A DNA stretch of 64,000 nucleotides. It comes from an uncultured Shewanella sp. (GTDB lineage Bacteria; Pseudomonadota; Gammaproteobacteria; Enterobacterales; Shewanellaceae). The stretch lies in NCBI RefSeq assembly GCF_947501665.1, contig NZ_CANMWS010000015.1, positions 62,001-126,000 of the forward strand, written 5' to 3'. The notes beneath the pieces were generated by a model. The model searched no databases, was not told the origin of the DNA, and saw nothing but the letters and a program-made list of their open reading frames with translations. The translations under genes and the position numbers were made by a program. Shown here piece after piece: positions 19,098-29,822 of this stretch (the stretch's first letter is position 1; each line of letters opens with the position of its first letter).

Positions 19098-19958
19098 ATG
19101 TTTAAAATATTATGTTTGTCGATAGGATTACTTTATCTAGGCGCTCTTTTTGCAGATGAACTGGCTTGGCGCCCACCGATCCAATTGGCTACAGAGTTAA
19201 AAGACGATCTTATTGTTACCGATTATCTTGTGAGTGAAAAGCTAGATGGGATCCGGGGTTATTGGAGTGGAACTGACTTTTATACCCGTTCAGGTAAACC
19301 CATTTCGGTTCCGACTTGGTTTACTCAAGGTTTCCCTCGTTACCCGTTAGATGGTGAATTTTGGCTAGGGCGGGGACGGTTTCATAAAATATTGAGTGTG
19401 ATCAAGCAGACCCAAGCTGAGCCCCAACAATGGCAGTCAGTTCGTTTTATGGTATTTGATTTACCTGCATCGGAGGTTACTTTTGAGGCGCGCTACGAGT
19501 TAATGCGCTCATCGCTGAAGGGGCGCTCTATTTATTTAGATGTGATCCCCCAGATAAATGTCAATTCTCAAGCTGAGTTAAATGCATTATTAGAAGATAC
19601 CCTCAATAAGGGGGGAGAAGGCTTGATGTTGCATCATAAAAAAGCGTTATATAAAGTAGGCAGAAGTTCGCAAATATTAAAACTTAAACCGCTTTATACC
19701 GCCAGCGCAAAGGTGATTGGTTATCAGGAAGGCAAAGGCCGCTTTCAAGGTATGATGGGGGCATTAGTGGTACAAATGCCCGATGGTCAAACATTTAAAT
19801 TAGGCAGTGGGTTTAATGATAAACAAAGAAGCTATCCTCCGAAGATAGGGACTCAAGTCATTTATGAATACAGAGGCCTAACACATAAAGGTATTCCTCG
19901 TTTTGCCACTTTTGTTCAATCAGAAAGGGCTGAAATGAATATAAAGGAAAAAAAATGA
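19098..19958 (+). CDS. ligE: Periplasmic ATP-dependent DNA ligase (LigE type)
   Basis: 286 residues from the ATG at 19098, preceded by AGGAAAGAG; the frame opens earlier but only this start yields a signal peptide (ILCLSIGLLYLGALFA). Minimal ATP-dependent ligase: motif I SEKLDGIRGYW with the adenylated Lys 48, motif III FMVFDL, motif IV EGLMLHHKKALY, motif V LKLKP, then a short OB domain (KVIGYQEGKGRFQGMMGAL). Such exported ligases are thought to mend nicks in DNA taken up from outside. The stop overlaps the next start by 4 bp (ATGA), indicating coupling to the phosphatase gene. Confidence 0.92.
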   Translation: MFKILCLSIGLLYLGALFADELAWRPPIQLATELKDDLIVTDYLVSEKLDGIRGYWSGTDFYTRSGKPISVPTWFTQGFPRYPLDGEFWLGRGRFHKILSVIKQTQAEPQQWQSVRFMVFDLPASEVTFEARYELMRSSLKGRSIYLDVIPQINVNSQAELNALLEDTLNKGGEGLMLHHKKALYKVGRSSQILKLKPLYTASAKVIGYQEGKGRFQGMMGALVVQMPDGQTFKLGSGFNDKQRSYPPKIGTQVIYEYRGLTHKGIPRFATFVQSERAEMNIKEKK

Positions 19959-20428
19959 TCCAATCCATTTTGTTGGTTTGTATGGGCAATATTTGCCGCT
20001 CGCCGACAGCTGAAGCGATTTTTAAAACCAAAATTGCTGCGGCTGACTTAAATGTAACCATTGACTCTGCTGGAACATTGGCCTATCACCAAGGCTCCAT
20101 GCCAGATCATCGCAGTGTGATAGCGGGTAATCGTCATGGTTATCAATTTGATAATATGATTGCCAGGCAGGTTACGGCACAAGATTTTCATCAATTTGAT
20201 TTAATATTGGCAGCTGATGAGAATAATCTCATTGATTTACAGGCAATATGCCCAGCAGAGTACCAAAGTAAATTACAGCTGATGATGGCATTATCTTCAT
20301 ATGATGATAAAAACGTACCGGATCCTTATTACGGACCTGGAGATGGCTTTGAAATTGTTATTGGCTTACTTGAGCAAAGCGCAGAGCAATGGCTTGCTTA
20401 TATTGTTGCCGAGCAAAATCGTTCTTGA
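19955..20428 (+). CDS. Low-molecular-weight protein-tyrosine phosphatase
   Basis: 157 residues. The CX5R active-site loop is at the N-terminus (LVCMGNICRSPTAEAIF, nucleophile Cys 10, Arg 16) and the general acid Asp in VPDPYYG, as in the LMW-PTPase fold. Usual length. In other bacteria members of this family control capsule/exopolysaccharide tyrosine kinases or arsenate reduction, but no such partner is near. Translationally coupled by a 4-bp overlap to the ligase gene; no known functional link. A second small frame overlapping its end is a shadow. Confidence 0.9.
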   Translation: MIQSILLVCMGNICRSPTAEAIFKTKIAAADLNVTIDSAGTLAYHQGSMPDHRSVIAGNRHGYQFDNMIARQVTAQDFHQFDLILAADENNLIDLQAICPAEYQSKLQLMMALSSYDDKNVPDPYYGPGDGFEIVIGLLEQSAEQWLAYIVAEQNRS

Positions 20429-20496
20429 TAAGTCAGCAGCAGAGCATATTGAGCGAGATAAAGTCTGCCGCTGGTTTGTTAAAGTGGGATAGGTTA

Positions 20497-21438
20497 TTAG
20501 GAATTGTGGCGCTTACCTGAGCGTTTGAGTTTTTCTTGTTCTCGTTTTAAGGCTTCTTTTTCTGCTTTTTCGGCTTGAATTCTGGCGACTTCGGCTTTTT
20601 CTTTTTCTGCCATATCAGGTGTTTCAAGGGATAATAAGCCAATTTTTCCAGAGCGGAATTCATGTAACAGTAATTCTGATACTTTATGTAAATCTATTCG
20701 CCCACCAGGTCTTAACGCACCTCGTTTACGGCCGATAGCTTCAAGCAGTTCTATGTCGGTATTGGGGAGAGTTACTAACTTATAACGTTCACTGATTGCT
20801 TTTGGATAGGCCTCTAGGAAATATTCAGCTGCAAACATCGCAACGTCTTCATATTCCATCGCGGTATCTTTAATGGCACCTGTGACAGCGAGTCGATAAC
20901 TGCTGGATTCATTGTCGACCTTAGGCCATAGGATCCCAGGTGTATCAGATAACACAATACCGTTTCTCAGATTAATACGTTGCTGGGTTTTGGTGACAGC
21001 GGGTTCATTACCTGTTTTAGCAATGGTTCTTCCGGCAAGGGTATTTATGATGGTGGACTTCCCAACATTGGGGATCCCCATAATCATAGTGCGAATGTCT
21101 TTTTCTAGTTTATCTCGGCTTGGCACAAATTTACGACACAGATCAGGGATCTTCTTGACTTGGCTTGCTTGCAAGGTGGTAATGGCCATCGCTTTGACAC
21201 CTTGTTCTTGCTCCAAATATTCAATCCATGCTTGAGTGACTTCAGGATCGGCTAAATCTGATTTGTTGAGTAATTTTATACAAGGGCGATCGCCACGAAG
21301 TGTTTGTACCATTGGATTTTCACTGCTATAAGGGATACGCGCATCGAGCACTTCAATCACTAAATCGACCTGAGGCATAACCTCTTCGATTTCTTTGCGC
21401 GCTTTGTGCATATGTCCTGGATACCACTGAATTGCCAT
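20497..21438 (-). CDS. Ribosome-biogenesis GTPase, YlqF/RbgA family
   Basis: 313 residues with circularly permuted GTPase motifs: G4 LLNKSDLAD first (about 56-64), then G1 GIPNVGKSTIINTLAG and G3 DTPGILWP. The N-terminus WYPGHMHKARKEIEEVMPQVD is the family signature. The C-terminus is a lysine/glutamate-rich coil (EKAEVARIQAEKAEKEALKR). Family members aid late 50S subunit assembly in Bacillus; the gammaproteobacterial role is less studied. Monocistronic by appearance, 107 bp downstream of the oxygenase gene, with a terminator between them. Confidence 0.9.
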   Translation of the reverse strand: MAIQWYPGHMHKARKEIEEVMPQVDLVIEVLDARIPYSSENPMVQTLRGDRPCIKLLNKSDLADPEVTQAWIEYLEQEQGVKAMAITTLQASQVKKIPDLCRKFVPSRDKLEKDIRTMIMGIPNVGKSTIINTLAGRTIAKTGNEPAVTKTQQRINLRNGIVLSDTPGILWPKVDNESSSYRLAVTGAIKDTAMEYEDVAMFAAEYFLEAYPKAISERYKLVTLPNTDIELLEAIGRKRGALRPGGRIDLHKVSELLLHEFRSGKIGLLSLETPDMAEKEKAEVARIQAEKAEKEALKREQEKLKRSGKRHNS

Positions 21439-21506
21439 TGTGAGTTGCTCTGTTTGTTATAAACTTATGGCGGGATTTTACCTTGTTCAAGTGAGTGAAC
21501 ACAAAT

Positions 21507-21530
21507 AAAAAGCGCCCTTAGGCGCTTTTT
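21507..21530 (-). terminator. Intrinsic terminator after the 2OG-Fe(II) oxygenase gene
   Basis: AAAAAGCGCC, loop CTTA, GGCGCTTTTT: a 10-bp perfect stem with a T run on the minus strand, directly after the stop of the oxygenase gene. Confidence 0.85.
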
Positions 21531-21545
21531 ACGTTTTCAATAGCG

Positions 21546-22385
21546 TTAGATTACGCCTAATTCTCGTAATCGCTCTTTTAAATACTCGTCGGCTGTGTAT
21601 TTGTCTGAAAGGACAACTTCAGGGTTCGGGTGTAAAAATAGAGGAAGTGAAATACGAGACTTGCTCATATCGCTGCCTTCTGGATTGATTACCCTATGGG
21701 TCGTGGACGGAAAGTATCCACCGGATGCTTCTTGTAGCATATCACCAATGTTGATGATGATATTACCAAAATCACTGGGAACATCTAACCAATTACCGTC
21801 TTGTGTTTGTACTTGTAACCCTGGCTCATTCGCTGCAGGTAATACGGTTAATAAGTTGATGTCTTCATGGGCGGCAGCACGAATAGCACCGACTTCCTCA
21901 TCACCAGACATGGGAGGATAATGTAATATTCGAAGAAGCGTTTGATGACTATTTTCAATCATTTTTTCTAGTGCCATTGAGTATTTTTCAGACACAAATT
22001 CAGGTGAGTATTTCTCGACCCAGGTCAATAACTCTGAGGCTAATGCATTGGCATGTTGGTAGTATGTCGTGATATTATTTCTTAACGACTCAGGGATCCT
22101 GCCATTTGGATAAACATGGTAGTATTCTTTTATGTCTTTAACCTTATGACCTTTAGCCGTTTCAGAGACACTGGCTGGGAAAAAACCATCTTGGGTTTCG
22201 GGTTTAAATAAAAAGTCGTTCTTTTCATCACTATCGAAAAATACTTGCCATTCTTTGTAGATAGTTTCAACAAGCTCTTGGCTTATTGGGTGGTTAGAAA
22301 GTACTCCAAACCCCGTTTCTCGTAATGATTTGACAAATTGCTCAGCGCTATCGGGCGCACGGTAGTCTATTGTTTCTAGTTTCAT
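21546..22385 (-). CDS. 2-oxoglutarate-Fe(II) oxygenase, isopenicillin-N-synthase family
   Basis: 279 residues. The double-stranded beta-helix core carries the iron triad: H and D in AAHEDINLLTVL, His in STTHRVINPEG, and the 2OG-binding Arg in SRISLPLFLHP. N-terminal DIOX_N-like segment with RETGFGVLSNHPISQELV. Soluble cytoplasmic enzyme; substrate unknown, since family members act on amino acids, gibberellin-like compounds and antibiotics. It is a single gene followed by its own terminator. No biosynthetic partner genes are nearby. Confidence 0.88.
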   Translation of the reverse strand: MKLETIDYRAPDSAEQFVKSLRETGFGVLSNHPISQELVETIYKEWQVFFDSDEKNDFLFKPETQDGFFPASVSETAKGHKVKDIKEYYHVYPNGRIPESLRNNITTYYQHANALASELLTWVEKYSPEFVSEKYSMALEKMIENSHQTLLRILHYPPMSGDEEVGAIRAAAHEDINLLTVLPAANEPGLQVQTQDGNWLDVPSDFGNIIINIGDMLQEASGGYFPSTTHRVINPEGSDMSKSRISLPLFLHPNPEVVLSDKYTADEYLKERLRELGVI

Positions 22386-22692
22386 AATGCCGCGTTCTTA
22401 TTTTATTGTAATACAGGTATAGTTTAACTTTGCTTATTTATCTGTGCAATATTGTCAGATTAATTTGAATATAACCTTAAATTAAGCAAGGTCTTCACTA
22501 TATTACGCTGTTTATGAATTGATGGGTAGTCCCTGAAGCGTATACGCTTGTTAAACATTCTAAGATCTTTTATTATTTTTGAGTAAATATGAAAGAATAT
22601 ATTGATGTTAAGGGTCTTTTGTTAAAGCAGCTAATACTCATTTTTTGTCAATCATGTTGTGACAAAATGAGGCATTATTGGAGAATGAAAGC
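22386..22692. other. Divergent region upstream of msrB (307 bp)
   Basis: Separates the oxygenase gene (minus) from msrBA (plus). An imperfect hairpin lies at about 22637-22671 (CTCATTTTTTGTCA against TGACAAAATGAG) just upstream of the msrB ribosome site; it could be an operator or a leader structure. Nothing else is recognised. Confidence 0.4.
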
Positions 22693-23049
22693 ATGAGAGA
22701 GTTAACGAATGCTGAAAAGAATGTCATTGAACTGAAAGGCACTGAGGCGCCTTTCAGTGGGGAGTATTATTTACATGATGCACCCGGTATTTATAGCTGC
22801 AAAAAATGTGATAGTCCCTTATTCCGCTCAACGGATAAATTTAATGCCCATTGTGGCTGGCCCGCATTTGATGATGAAATTGCTGGAGCGATAAAGCGTA
22901 TGCCTGATCTTGATGGTCAACGTATTGAGATTTTATGTCAGCACTGTAGTGGGCATTTAGGGCATGTGTTTGAAGGAGAAGGCTTGACGAGCAAAAATAC
23001 TCGTCATTGTGTCAATTCTATCTCGATGGTATTTAAAGGTACGGATTAA
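22693..23049 (+). CDS. msrB: Peptide-methionine (R)-S-oxide reductase
   Basis: 118 residues from the ATG at 22693 with GGAGA 9 bp upstream; a TTG 15 bp earlier is less likely. MsrB fold with two zinc-binding pairs (CKKC at 36-39 and CQHC at 82-85), HCGWPAF, GHLGHVF, and the catalytic Cys 106 in RHCVNS. Reduces the R epimer of methionine sulfoxide in oxidised proteins. Its stop codon abuts the msrA start with no gap, so both repair activities are made together. Confidence 0.94.
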   Translation: MRELTNAEKNVIELKGTEAPFSGEYYLHDAPGIYSCKKCDSPLFRSTDKFNAHCGWPAFDDEIAGAIKRMPDLDGQRIEILCQHCSGHLGHVFEGEGLTSKNTRHCVNSISMVFKGTD

Positions 23050-23622
23050 ATGAATGATGAAATAATCACTGATAATAGTGATGTGAACTTGGAAGTTGCC
23101 ACTTTAGGTGCAGGTTGTTTTTGGTGTGTAGAAGCGATTTTTTCATCCATTAAGGGGGTGATAACGGTACAATCAGGATATTGTGGTGGTAAAAAGGAAG
23201 ACGCTAACTACCAAAAGGTATGCTCTGGCGAGACAGAACATGTAGAAGTGCTGCAAATAACCTTTGATAAAACGCTGATCCGTTATGATGAGTTGTTGGG
23301 TATTTTTTTTCATAGTCATAATCCAACGACATTGAATCGTCAGGGAAATGATGTAGGGACACAATATCGTTCTGTTATTTTTACTCATAGTCAAGCTCAA
23401 GAGACTGCTGCCTTATCTGCGATTACTGCGTTAACTCAGCAAGGCGTTTGGTCAGAGCCGATTGTCACTCAAGTTGAGAAGGTCACAGATTTCTACCCAG
23501 CAGAAGATTACCATAATGATTATTTTGCTCGCCATGGTGAAGCGCCGTATTGTGCTATGGTGATTAAACCAAAAGTTGAGAAAATGCAAAAGGCATTTGC
23601 AGAACATTTAAAAACGAATTGA
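23050..23622 (+). CDS. msrA: Peptide-methionine (S)-S-oxide reductase
   Basis: 190 residues. The nucleophile lies in GAGCFWCVEAIF (Cys 23), followed by GVITVQSGYCGG, the ETEHVEVLQITFD block and HNPTTLNRQGNDVGTQYRS, all MsrA signatures; YPAEDYHNDYF closes the fold. Reduces the S epimer of methionine sulfoxide, complementing MsrB directly upstream. Begins at the base after the msrB stop. A terminator follows at 23641. Confidence 0.95.
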   Translation: MNDEIITDNSDVNLEVATLGAGCFWCVEAIFSSIKGVITVQSGYCGGKKEDANYQKVCSGETEHVEVLQITFDKTLIRYDELLGIFFHSHNPTTLNRQGNDVGTQYRSVIFTHSQAQETAALSAITALTQQGVWSEPIVTQVEKVTDFYPAEDYHNDYFARHGEAPYCAMVIKPKVEKMQKAFAEHLKTN

Positions 23623-23640
23623 GCGAGATGACTTGCCAAT

Positions 23641-23675
23641 AAAAAATAGCGAGTCATTGACTCGCTATTTTTTTA
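23641..23675. terminator. Bidirectional terminator between msrA and the SulP gene
   Basis: AAAAAATAGCGAGTCA (23641-23656) and its complement (23658-23673) form a near-perfect stem flanked by A and T runs, between two convergent genes. Confidence 0.9.
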
Positions 23676-23706
23676 TTTTATTTTTAGATCATTGAATTAA
23701 GATAAG

Positions 23707-25266
23707 TTAAGGTGCGACTTTGTCAACGGCGACTTTATAGTTGGGATCTTCAATGGAATTGACTTCCACTAAATCACCCGCTTTAGCCAGTAATTTTTTA
23801 CAGTCGTTGCTTAAGTGACGTAAGTGTAAACGCTTACCTGCATTACCATAACGTTCAGCTAAGGTGTCAATAGCATCAAGTGCTGAATGATCGCAGACTC
23901 TAGATTGTTGAAAGTCTACGATGACATCTTCAGGATCAGACTGGGCATCAAAGAATTCTAAAAATTCAGCCGCAGAACCGAAAAAGAGAGGACCATTAAG
24001 TTGATAGACTTTCCAACCATTTTGATCTTCTTTTACTTTAATGCTGATATGCTTAGCATGTTCCCAAGCAAAAACCAGTGCAGAGACAATGACGCCCACA
24101 AAGACCGCGACGGCTAGATCAGTAAAGACAGTCACAACGGTGACAAGAACAATGACAAAGGCATCATGTTTAGGGACCTTACGCATTGTTTTAAAGCTTG
24201 CCCATTCAAATGTGCCTAATACAACCATGAACATAACACCGACTAAGGCGGCCAGTGGGATCATTTCGATGAAGGCTGAACCAAATAAAATGAAGGCTAA
24301 AAGTGCTAGGGCTGCTGTTATTCCCGATAAACGACCGCGTCCTCCAGAATTAATATTGATCATAGACTGCCCAATCATTGCGCAGCCGCCCATTGCACCA
24401 AAAAAACCACTGGTGATATTGGCGACACCTTGACCCATACACTCTTTATTACCTTGTCCACGGGTGCCTGTCATCTCATCAATCACAGTCAATGTTAGCA
24501 AAGACTCAATTAAGCCTACGGCAGCGAGTATGATTGAATACGGCAAAATAATGGAGAAGGTTTCTATATTAAAAGGCACAGATGGGATTGAGAATGTGGG
24601 TAAGTTACCTGCAATGGTAGCATTGATATCTCCGCTCATTGAGCGAAGAAAGTCCAGTACATTACGTGTGTCTAAATCCATCCAAACAACGATCAGCGTA
24701 ACTGTTAATATAGCGGCCAGTGATGATGGGATGGCCGTTGTTAACTTGGGAAGAAAATGAATGATAAACATGGTGAGCGCAACAAGGGCTAACATGATCA
24801 TTAATTGATTTTGGGGAAGCCAAGTCATGATGCCATTGGCATCTGGGATTTTAAATTGACCCAATTGAGCAAGAAAAATGACAATGGCCAATCCATTCAC
24901 AAACCCCATCATAACGGGATAGGGGACTATACGAATAAATTTACCGAGTTTGAATAACCCTGCGCAAACTTGTATTAAGCCGGCTAATACGACGGCGGCA
25001 AATAAATATTGGATCCCGTGTTCGGCAACCAATGCAACCATGACGACAGCCATAGCACCTGTTGCTCCCGAGATCATACCTGGTCGTCCACCGATAAGGG
25101 CAGTGATCAGTCCCATGATAAAAGCGGCATATAAGCCAACCATAGGTTCCACGCCAGCAACAAATGCAAAAGCGACGGCTTCAGGTACCAATGCAAGTGC
25201 AACGGTTAATCCTGACAGAATATCGGCTTTATGGCTGGTCGTTTTGTGACGAATGAGTTCGAACAT
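23707..25266 (-). CDS. SulP-family anion transporter with STAS domain
   Basis: 519 residues: about 12-14 membrane segments (residues 15-400), with family motifs [38 protein letters not shown] and [12 protein letters not shown], then a cytoplasmic STAS domain at about 415-510 ([39 protein letters not shown]). Moves inorganic anions such as sulfate, bicarbonate or dicarboxylates across the inner membrane; the substrate cannot be told from sequence. Stands alone between two terminators. Long frames on the other strand are shadows of its biased codons. Confidence 0.92.
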   Translation of the reverse strand: MFELIRHKTTSHKADILSGLTVALALVPEAVAFAFVAGVEPMVGLYAAFIMGLITALIGGRPGMISGATGAMAVVMVALVAEHGIQYLFAAVVLAGLIQVCAGLFKLGKFIRIVPYPVMMGFVNGLAIVIFLAQLGQFKIPDANGIMTWLPQNQLMIMLALVALTMFIIHFLPKLTTAIPSSLAAILTVTLIVVWMDLDTRNVLDFLRSMSGDINATIAGNLPTFSIPSVPFNIETFSIILPYSIILAAVGLIESLLTLTVIDEMTGTRGQGNKECMGQGVANITSGFFGAMGGCAMIGQSMININSGGRGRLSGITAALALLAFILFGSAFIEMIPLAALVGVMFMVVLGTFEWASFKTMRKVPKHDAFVIVLVTVVTVFTDLAVAVFVGVIVSALVFAWEHAKHISIKVKEDQNGWKVYQLNGPLFFGSAAEFLEFFDAQSDPEDVIVDFQQSRVCDHSALDAIDTLAERYGNAGKRLHLRHLSNDCKKLLAKAGDLVEVNSIEDPNYKVAVDKVAP

Positions 25267-25341
25267 TTAACCTCTGTTGTAAATTTGTTGGATGAATTAT
25301 TTTGGTCGCGAATATTAACAAATAATAATCAATAAGGATAT

Positions 25342-25372
25342 GAAAAAGCCATGCAGGTTTGCATGGCTTTTC
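25342..25372 (-). terminator. Intrinsic terminator of rne
   Basis: GAAAAAGCCATGC (25342-25354), loop AGGTTT, GCATGGCTTTTC (25361-25372), followed by T-rich sequence. It lies 20 bp past the rne stop on the minus strand. Confidence 0.85.
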
Positions 25373-25392
25373 TATTTTATCGTGTTGATGGA

Positions 25393-28300
25393 TTAAGGTT
25401 TGGCAATACCTGCAGTGATACTGTTGGCCGTTTTGGCTTGTGGAGCGACAGTATTTGTTTCACTGTTAGCATATTGCTTTCCTTCTGGAGTGGCAACATG
25501 CTCTCTCGTTTCGACTATCGGTTTTGTGGTATCAGATGACACCATAGTGCCAAAGCGACTTGGTTTTACTTTAACAGTGTTTTCAGGCTTGGTTTGCGCT
25601 TGATTATCTGTGCGTTCCGCATTAATAATCACTTTACTTTCAGCCATGATAACACTGTCAGTGAGATTGACTTCCGCCGCCATTGGTATTGCAGGTTTTG
25701 CCATTGGTGCTTCAGTAGCATGTGAACCTTGCTGGTTTTCAACTGCCACAGAGGCATTGGCATCAATGCTGCTCGTTGTGTTATCAGTGGTTGCAGTTTC
25801 AATTTTGGGTTGCATGGCACTGTGCTGGCTTGCCGCTGGGCTTATATGAGCATCATAAGCAGGCTGTGCTTGAGCGGCTTTGGCCTCTTCAACCTTTTTG
25901 CTTTCTTTTTGCTCAGGCAGGTTGGGTATCATCTCAGGTTTGATGGTGACAGTGTCACTCTGTGAAGGGACAGGTGTGTCTGCCACTGCAGTTTCTGTTT
26001 GCATCAAAACGTCATTAGTTTCTGTAGCCACTGTTGATACGACAGGCGTATCATGACTTGTTACTACATTTATGCTTAAGTCAGTTTGAGCATCGGGTAA
26101 TAAGCTTTCTGAAACTTCAATGGCTTTGTCAAGCGTTGAGACCGTTTCAGTCTCTTTAACCAGCTGTTCAGTAGGGCTAATAGTCGCAGACGTTGACATT
26201 GCCTTTGTCGGCGAAACAGGCGCGGAATGACTGCTCACTTTTGAAGTTCGAGTTACTTTTTTCGGCTTCGTGACGTTAACAGCAGACGAGCCTTGCTGGC
26301 TTTTGGACTGTGGCGTTGACTTAGCTTCAGGTGCTTTTGTCATTGTTGCTGCTAATGTGCTAGGCGATGTGGCGACAGCCGCACTGGTACTTGCACTATT
26401 GCCTCGACGGCGACTGGGCGCTTTTGTCGTTTGTTGGCTGTTTGTGCTTAATGGCACCTGCTCTGCATTAACAATGCTTGATGTTGATGGTTCAATCATG
26501 TTTTCAGAGGCGCTTGATATGTCAATATCGCTAGAAGCAATCGTTTCTTGCGCCTGAACTTCCTTATTAACCACTTGTTGTGGAGAAGCGTTGTGTTTCT
26601 CTGTTGACGAGTGGTGCCTTGCTGTCTGCTCAGGGCGCTGAGTCGGAAAGGTCACTTGTGGTGAAAACGCGCCAGAACTGGAAATCCCCGTCGCGACTGG
26701 CTCTTGTTGAGGCGCTGTTGTGTCAATAAAATGTGTGACAGGTGCTTCATCATGGGATTGGTGAGTTGACTCCGTTGGCGTTGCGCTCTCATCACGACGG
26801 CGGCGTTGTCCTGCAGCTCTTAAATGACGAGGACTGCGGCGACTTCTCCGTTGGCCTTCTTTTACTTCTTTCACTACTTGTGTATTGGTGTCAGTGCTCA
26901 TCGGTGCTTCTGAAACCTTTGACTCCGTCGTTGTATTGACATCAACAGGTACTAGTGTGCTATCAGCTGATGATGCTTGAACAGCTGGGGATTTCACAGC
27001 CGGTGCTGCCTTTTCAGGAGTGTCAGTAATTTTGCGCTTATTTTGCGTTGCGTCTTGAGTCACTGGTTGCTTAACTGGCGTACGGTCTTGTTTAGTGGCT
27101 TTGCTCACTGCTTTTTCAACGTTGCCATCTGCAATAACAGACTGAGTGTCAGTGGCTGTATTTTGTTGTGCTTTTGGTTTTGCTTTACGTGTTTGGCGTT
27201 TTGGCTTAGAATTTTTATCCTCTTGAGATGTATTAGCAACAGCTGCAATTTGTGTTTCAGCCTTGGTATTGTCATTGATTGATGGTTGTTCATTATTGAC
27301 GCGCACTTTACGTCGCATATTGCGGCGTTGGCGACGTTCTCTAGCGACTTCTTGCTTAGGCTGCTGAGCATTCGCCTCTTGAGGTGTGTTTGTGTCCTCA
27401 TTACGTTGCTTACGGTTTTTATTGTTGCCGCGGGCGGTTTTGTTAAGTTCGCTTTTATCTTTATTATTGCGATTGTCACTTTGGCGATTAGCTGACTTAT
27501 CTTTGTCTTTGCTATCTGCACGACGGTTTTCATTGCGACGACTATTTCTGTTTTGGTTATTACGTTGCGTTTTGTTTTGGCCTTGACGTTTTTTATTATT
27601 GTCAGTTTGGCTTTCTTTAGGCGTTTCACTGCTAAATAATCCACTTAATGCCGATAGCATGCGTGCAATTAAACCTGGTTGACTGGCTTTTTTCGTCGCT
27701 TTGACTTTCGTTTTTTGAGTGGTGTTATTCGTCTTCTTCTGAGAAGAGAAGCCTTTTAAAGCGGGCTCTTGAGGCGCAGCTCGCTCAAGTTTGCGTGGTT
27801 CGTACAGTGCTGCCTCAGGCTTTTCAAGCAATTTATAACTTGACTCGCTGATTTGGTCGTCTTTACGGTGACGTGATACACGATAATCGGGTGTTGTCAT
27901 ATTAGGATCGGGGATCACATACACTTCGACATTATGGCGTTGTTCAGTAATGCGAATGGCTTTTCTTTTTTCATTCAATAAAAAGGCGGCCACATCGACG
28001 GGGACAACAGCTTCAATTTGAGAGGTGTTTTCTTTGATGGCCTCTTCTTCCATTAAGCGTAAAATGGATAAAGCCAGCGATTCAGTTCCGCGTATAGTGC
28101 CTTGACCATGACAACGTGGGCATAAATGTGCCGCAGATTCTTCAAGAGAAGGGCGCAGACGCTGACGTGACATTTCCATTAAACCAAAACGTGAAATACG
28201 GCCTAATTGCACTCTTGCTCTATCGTGATGTACGGCATCTTGCATACGTTTTTCAACTTCACGTTGATGACGTACTGGAGTCATATCAATAAAGTCAATG

Positions 28301-29328
28301 ACAACCAATCCACCTAAATCACGTAAGCGAAGTTGTCGAGCGACTTCATCAGCAGCCTCTAAGTTTGTATTGAGTGCCGTTTCTTCAATATCTCCCCCTT
28401 TTGTTGCACGTGCAGAGTTGATATCAATAGAGGTGAGAGCTTCGGTTGGATCGATAACGATTGACCCGCCAGAAGGCAGTCTCACTTCACGTTGAAAGGC
28501 AGATTCAATTTGTGTTTCAATTTGAAAATGTGTGAATAAAGGGACTTCGGCTTCATAACGTTTAATGCGCTCGACAAAGTCAGGACGAACCAGGGCGACA
28601 TGTTCTTTCGCCTGTTCAAAAATACGAGGGTGATCGATAAGAATTTCACCAACATCCCGACGTAAATAGTCTCGAATCGCTCGAACAATCACATTACTTT
28701 CTTGATGAATTAATACCGGTGCTTTGGCATTGTCGGCTTCATCTTTGATAGCGCCCCAAAAATCCAATAGCACTTTTAAGTCCCATTTTAATTCTGATGG
28801 GTCTTTTCCTACACCAGCTGTGCGGACAATGAGTCCCATACCTTGAGGGACATCCAGTTCAGCCAGGGCGGCTTTTAATTCTGTGCGCTCATCCCCTTCG
28901 ATTCGACGAGAAATACCGCCTGCACGGGGATTATTGGGCATTAAGACGAGATAAGAACCGGCTAAACTAATAAAAGTGGTCAGGGCTGCGCCTTTATTTC
29001 CTCGCTCTTCTTTATCAATTTGAATAATGACTTCTTGGCCTTCTTTCACCACCTCTTTAATATTGGGACGGCCTTGAAAGGAGTACCCTTTGGGGAAATA
29101 TTCCCGTGCAATTTCTTTAAGGGGAAGGAAGCCATGACGCTCTGCACCATAATCAACAAAAGCAGCCTCTAAGGAGGGTTCAACTCGAGTGATGGTACCT
29201 TTGTATATATTGGCCTTTTTTTGTTCATGGCCAGGGCTTTCAATATCAAGATCGTAAAGCTGTTGCCCATCAACGAGGGCGACGCGCAACTCTTCAGATT
29301 GAGTTGCATTGATTAACATCCGTTTCAT
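25393..29328 (-). CDS. rne: Ribonuclease E
   Basis: 1311 residues, clearly longer than E. coli RNase E (1061). The catalytic half (about 1-520) is intact: S1 RNA-binding domain near 35-125 ([22 protein letters not shown]), DNase-I-like core with catalytic aspartates in [13 protein letters not shown] and [11 protein letters not shown], and the zinc-link CPRCHGQG. The rest (about 550-1311) is low-complexity: an Asn/Lys/Arg-rich block (about 560-700), an Arg-rich segment ([19 protein letters not shown]), then about 400 residues rich in Thr, Ser, Ala, Pro and Gln. The tail is where degradosome partners and RNA bind in known cases. Central mRNA and rRNA processing nuclease, inner-membrane tethered in E. 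coli. Divergent from rluC, with a long leader likely to allow self-control. Confidence 0.96.
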   Translation of the reverse strand: MKRMLINATQSEELRVALVDGQQLYDLDIESPGHEQKKANIYKGTITRVEPSLEAAFVDYGAERHGFLPLKEIAREYFPKGYSFQGRPNIKEVVKEGQEVIIQIDKEERGNKGAALTTFISLAGSYLVLMPNNPRAGGISRRIEGDERTELKAALAELDVPQGMGLIVRTAGVGKDPSELKWDLKVLLDFWGAIKDEADNAKAPVLIHQESNVIVRAIRDYLRRDVGEILIDHPRIFEQAKEHVALVRPDFVERIKRYEAEVPLFTHFQIETQIESAFQREVRLPSGGSIVIDPTEALTSIDINSARATKGGDIEETALNTNLEAADEVARQLRLRDLGGLVVIDFIDMTPVRHQREVEKRMQDAVHHDRARVQLGRISRFGLMEMSRQRLRPSLEESAAHLCPRCHGQGTIRGTESLALSILRLMEEEAIKENTSQIEAVVPVDVAAFLLNEKRKAIRITEQRHNVEVYVIPDPNMTTPDYRVSRHRKDDQISESSYKLLEKPEAALYEPRKLERAAPQEPALKGFSSQKKTNNTTQKTKVKATKKASQPGLIARMLSALSGLFSSETPKESQTDNNKKRQGQNKTQRNNQNRNSRRNENRRADSKDKDKSANRQSDNRNNKDKSELNKTARGNNKNRKQRNEDTNTPQEANAQQPKQEVARERRQRRNMRRKVRVNNEQPSINDNTKAETQIAAVANTSQEDKNSKPKRQTRKAKPKAQQNTATDTQSVIADGNVEKAVSKATKQDRTPVKQPVTQDATQNKRKITDTPEKAAPAVKSPAVQASSADSTLVPVDVNTTTESKVSEAPMSTDTNTQVVKEVKEGQRRSRRSPRHLRAAGQRRRRDESATPTESTHQSHDEAPVTHFIDTTAPQQEPVATGISSSGAFSPQVTFPTQRPEQTARHHSSTEKHNASPQQVVNKEVQAQETIASSDIDISSASENMIEPSTSSIVNAEQVPLSTNSQQTTKAPSRRRGNSASTSAAVATSPSTLAATMTKAPEAKSTPQSKSQQGSSAVNVTKPKKVTRTSKVSSHSAPVSPTKAMSTSATISPTEQLVKETETVSTLDKAIEVSESLLPDAQTDLSINVVTSHDTPVVSTVATETNDVLMQTETAVADTPVPSQSDTVTIKPEMIPNLPEQKESKKVEEAKAAQAQPAYDAHISPAASQHSAMQPKIETATTDNTTSSIDANASVAVENQQGSHATEAPMAKPAIPMAAEVNLTDSVIMAESKVIINAERTDNQAQTKPENTVKVKPSRFGTMVSSDTTKPIVETREHVATPEGKQYANSETNTVAPQAKTANSITAGIAKP

Positions 29329-29635
29329 GATGACGTAATTCTTCTATATTAAGGTCATGAAACGCAAGTACATTTACTGCATTACGGGCCTAGTTTATGT
29401 TTCTCGTGCCTCACGGCAAGGTACTAGGCAAAGGTGCGCATACCGTTAGACGCAATCTCTGCGTGTCGCATCCTATTTATGGCTCATTTTCAATGGTTAC
29501 AAAAACAAGGAATTCGTTGTAAAACGTCAACCAACCCCATAAATTCTTTAATATCTGTCCGGTAATGCCAAATCGACGTACTTGCGCTTAATAACAAGTT
29601 TAAAATTAATGTTCGAATTTGGAGCTAGAATAAAG

Positions 29636-29663
29636 AAAAACCACATATAAACAGTGGTTTTTT
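29636..29663. terminator. Terminator-like hairpin inside the rne/rluC region
   Basis: AAAAACCAC (29636-29644), 9-nt loop, GTGGTTTTT (29654-29662), with T runs on both strands. It is about 310 bp upstream of rne and 265 bp upstream of rluC, so it could act as an attenuator or as insulation between divergent transcripts. Confidence 0.55.
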
Positions 29664-29777
29664 ACCCCGTTTAGTCGTGAAAGCGCACTTAAATGGCTTT
29701 GTATTGATACAACGACTTGCAAATCAATGGTTTGCTACAGGTGTAAAAAGTGTTTTAGTCTCTTTACCTAGGCTAGC

Positions 29778-29822
29778 AATATGGAAGAAAGGGTAAGTTT
29801 TTATCAAACTTTCTTCCATATT
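29778..29822. repeat. 14-bp inverted repeat upstream of rluC
   Basis: AATATGGAAGAAAG (29778-29791) and CTTTCTTCCATATT (29809-29822) are exactly complementary with a 17-nt loop. No T tract follows on either strand, so it is not a standard terminator; it may be an RNA leader structure. Confidence 0.8.

Noticed and set aside
24041..25249. Plus-strand frames inside the SulP gene
   Set aside because: Shadows of membrane-protein codon bias; no independent support.
25600..27644. Long antisense frames inside the rne tail
   Set aside because: Low-complexity composition of the RNase E tail keeps other frames open; no family features or ribosome sites.
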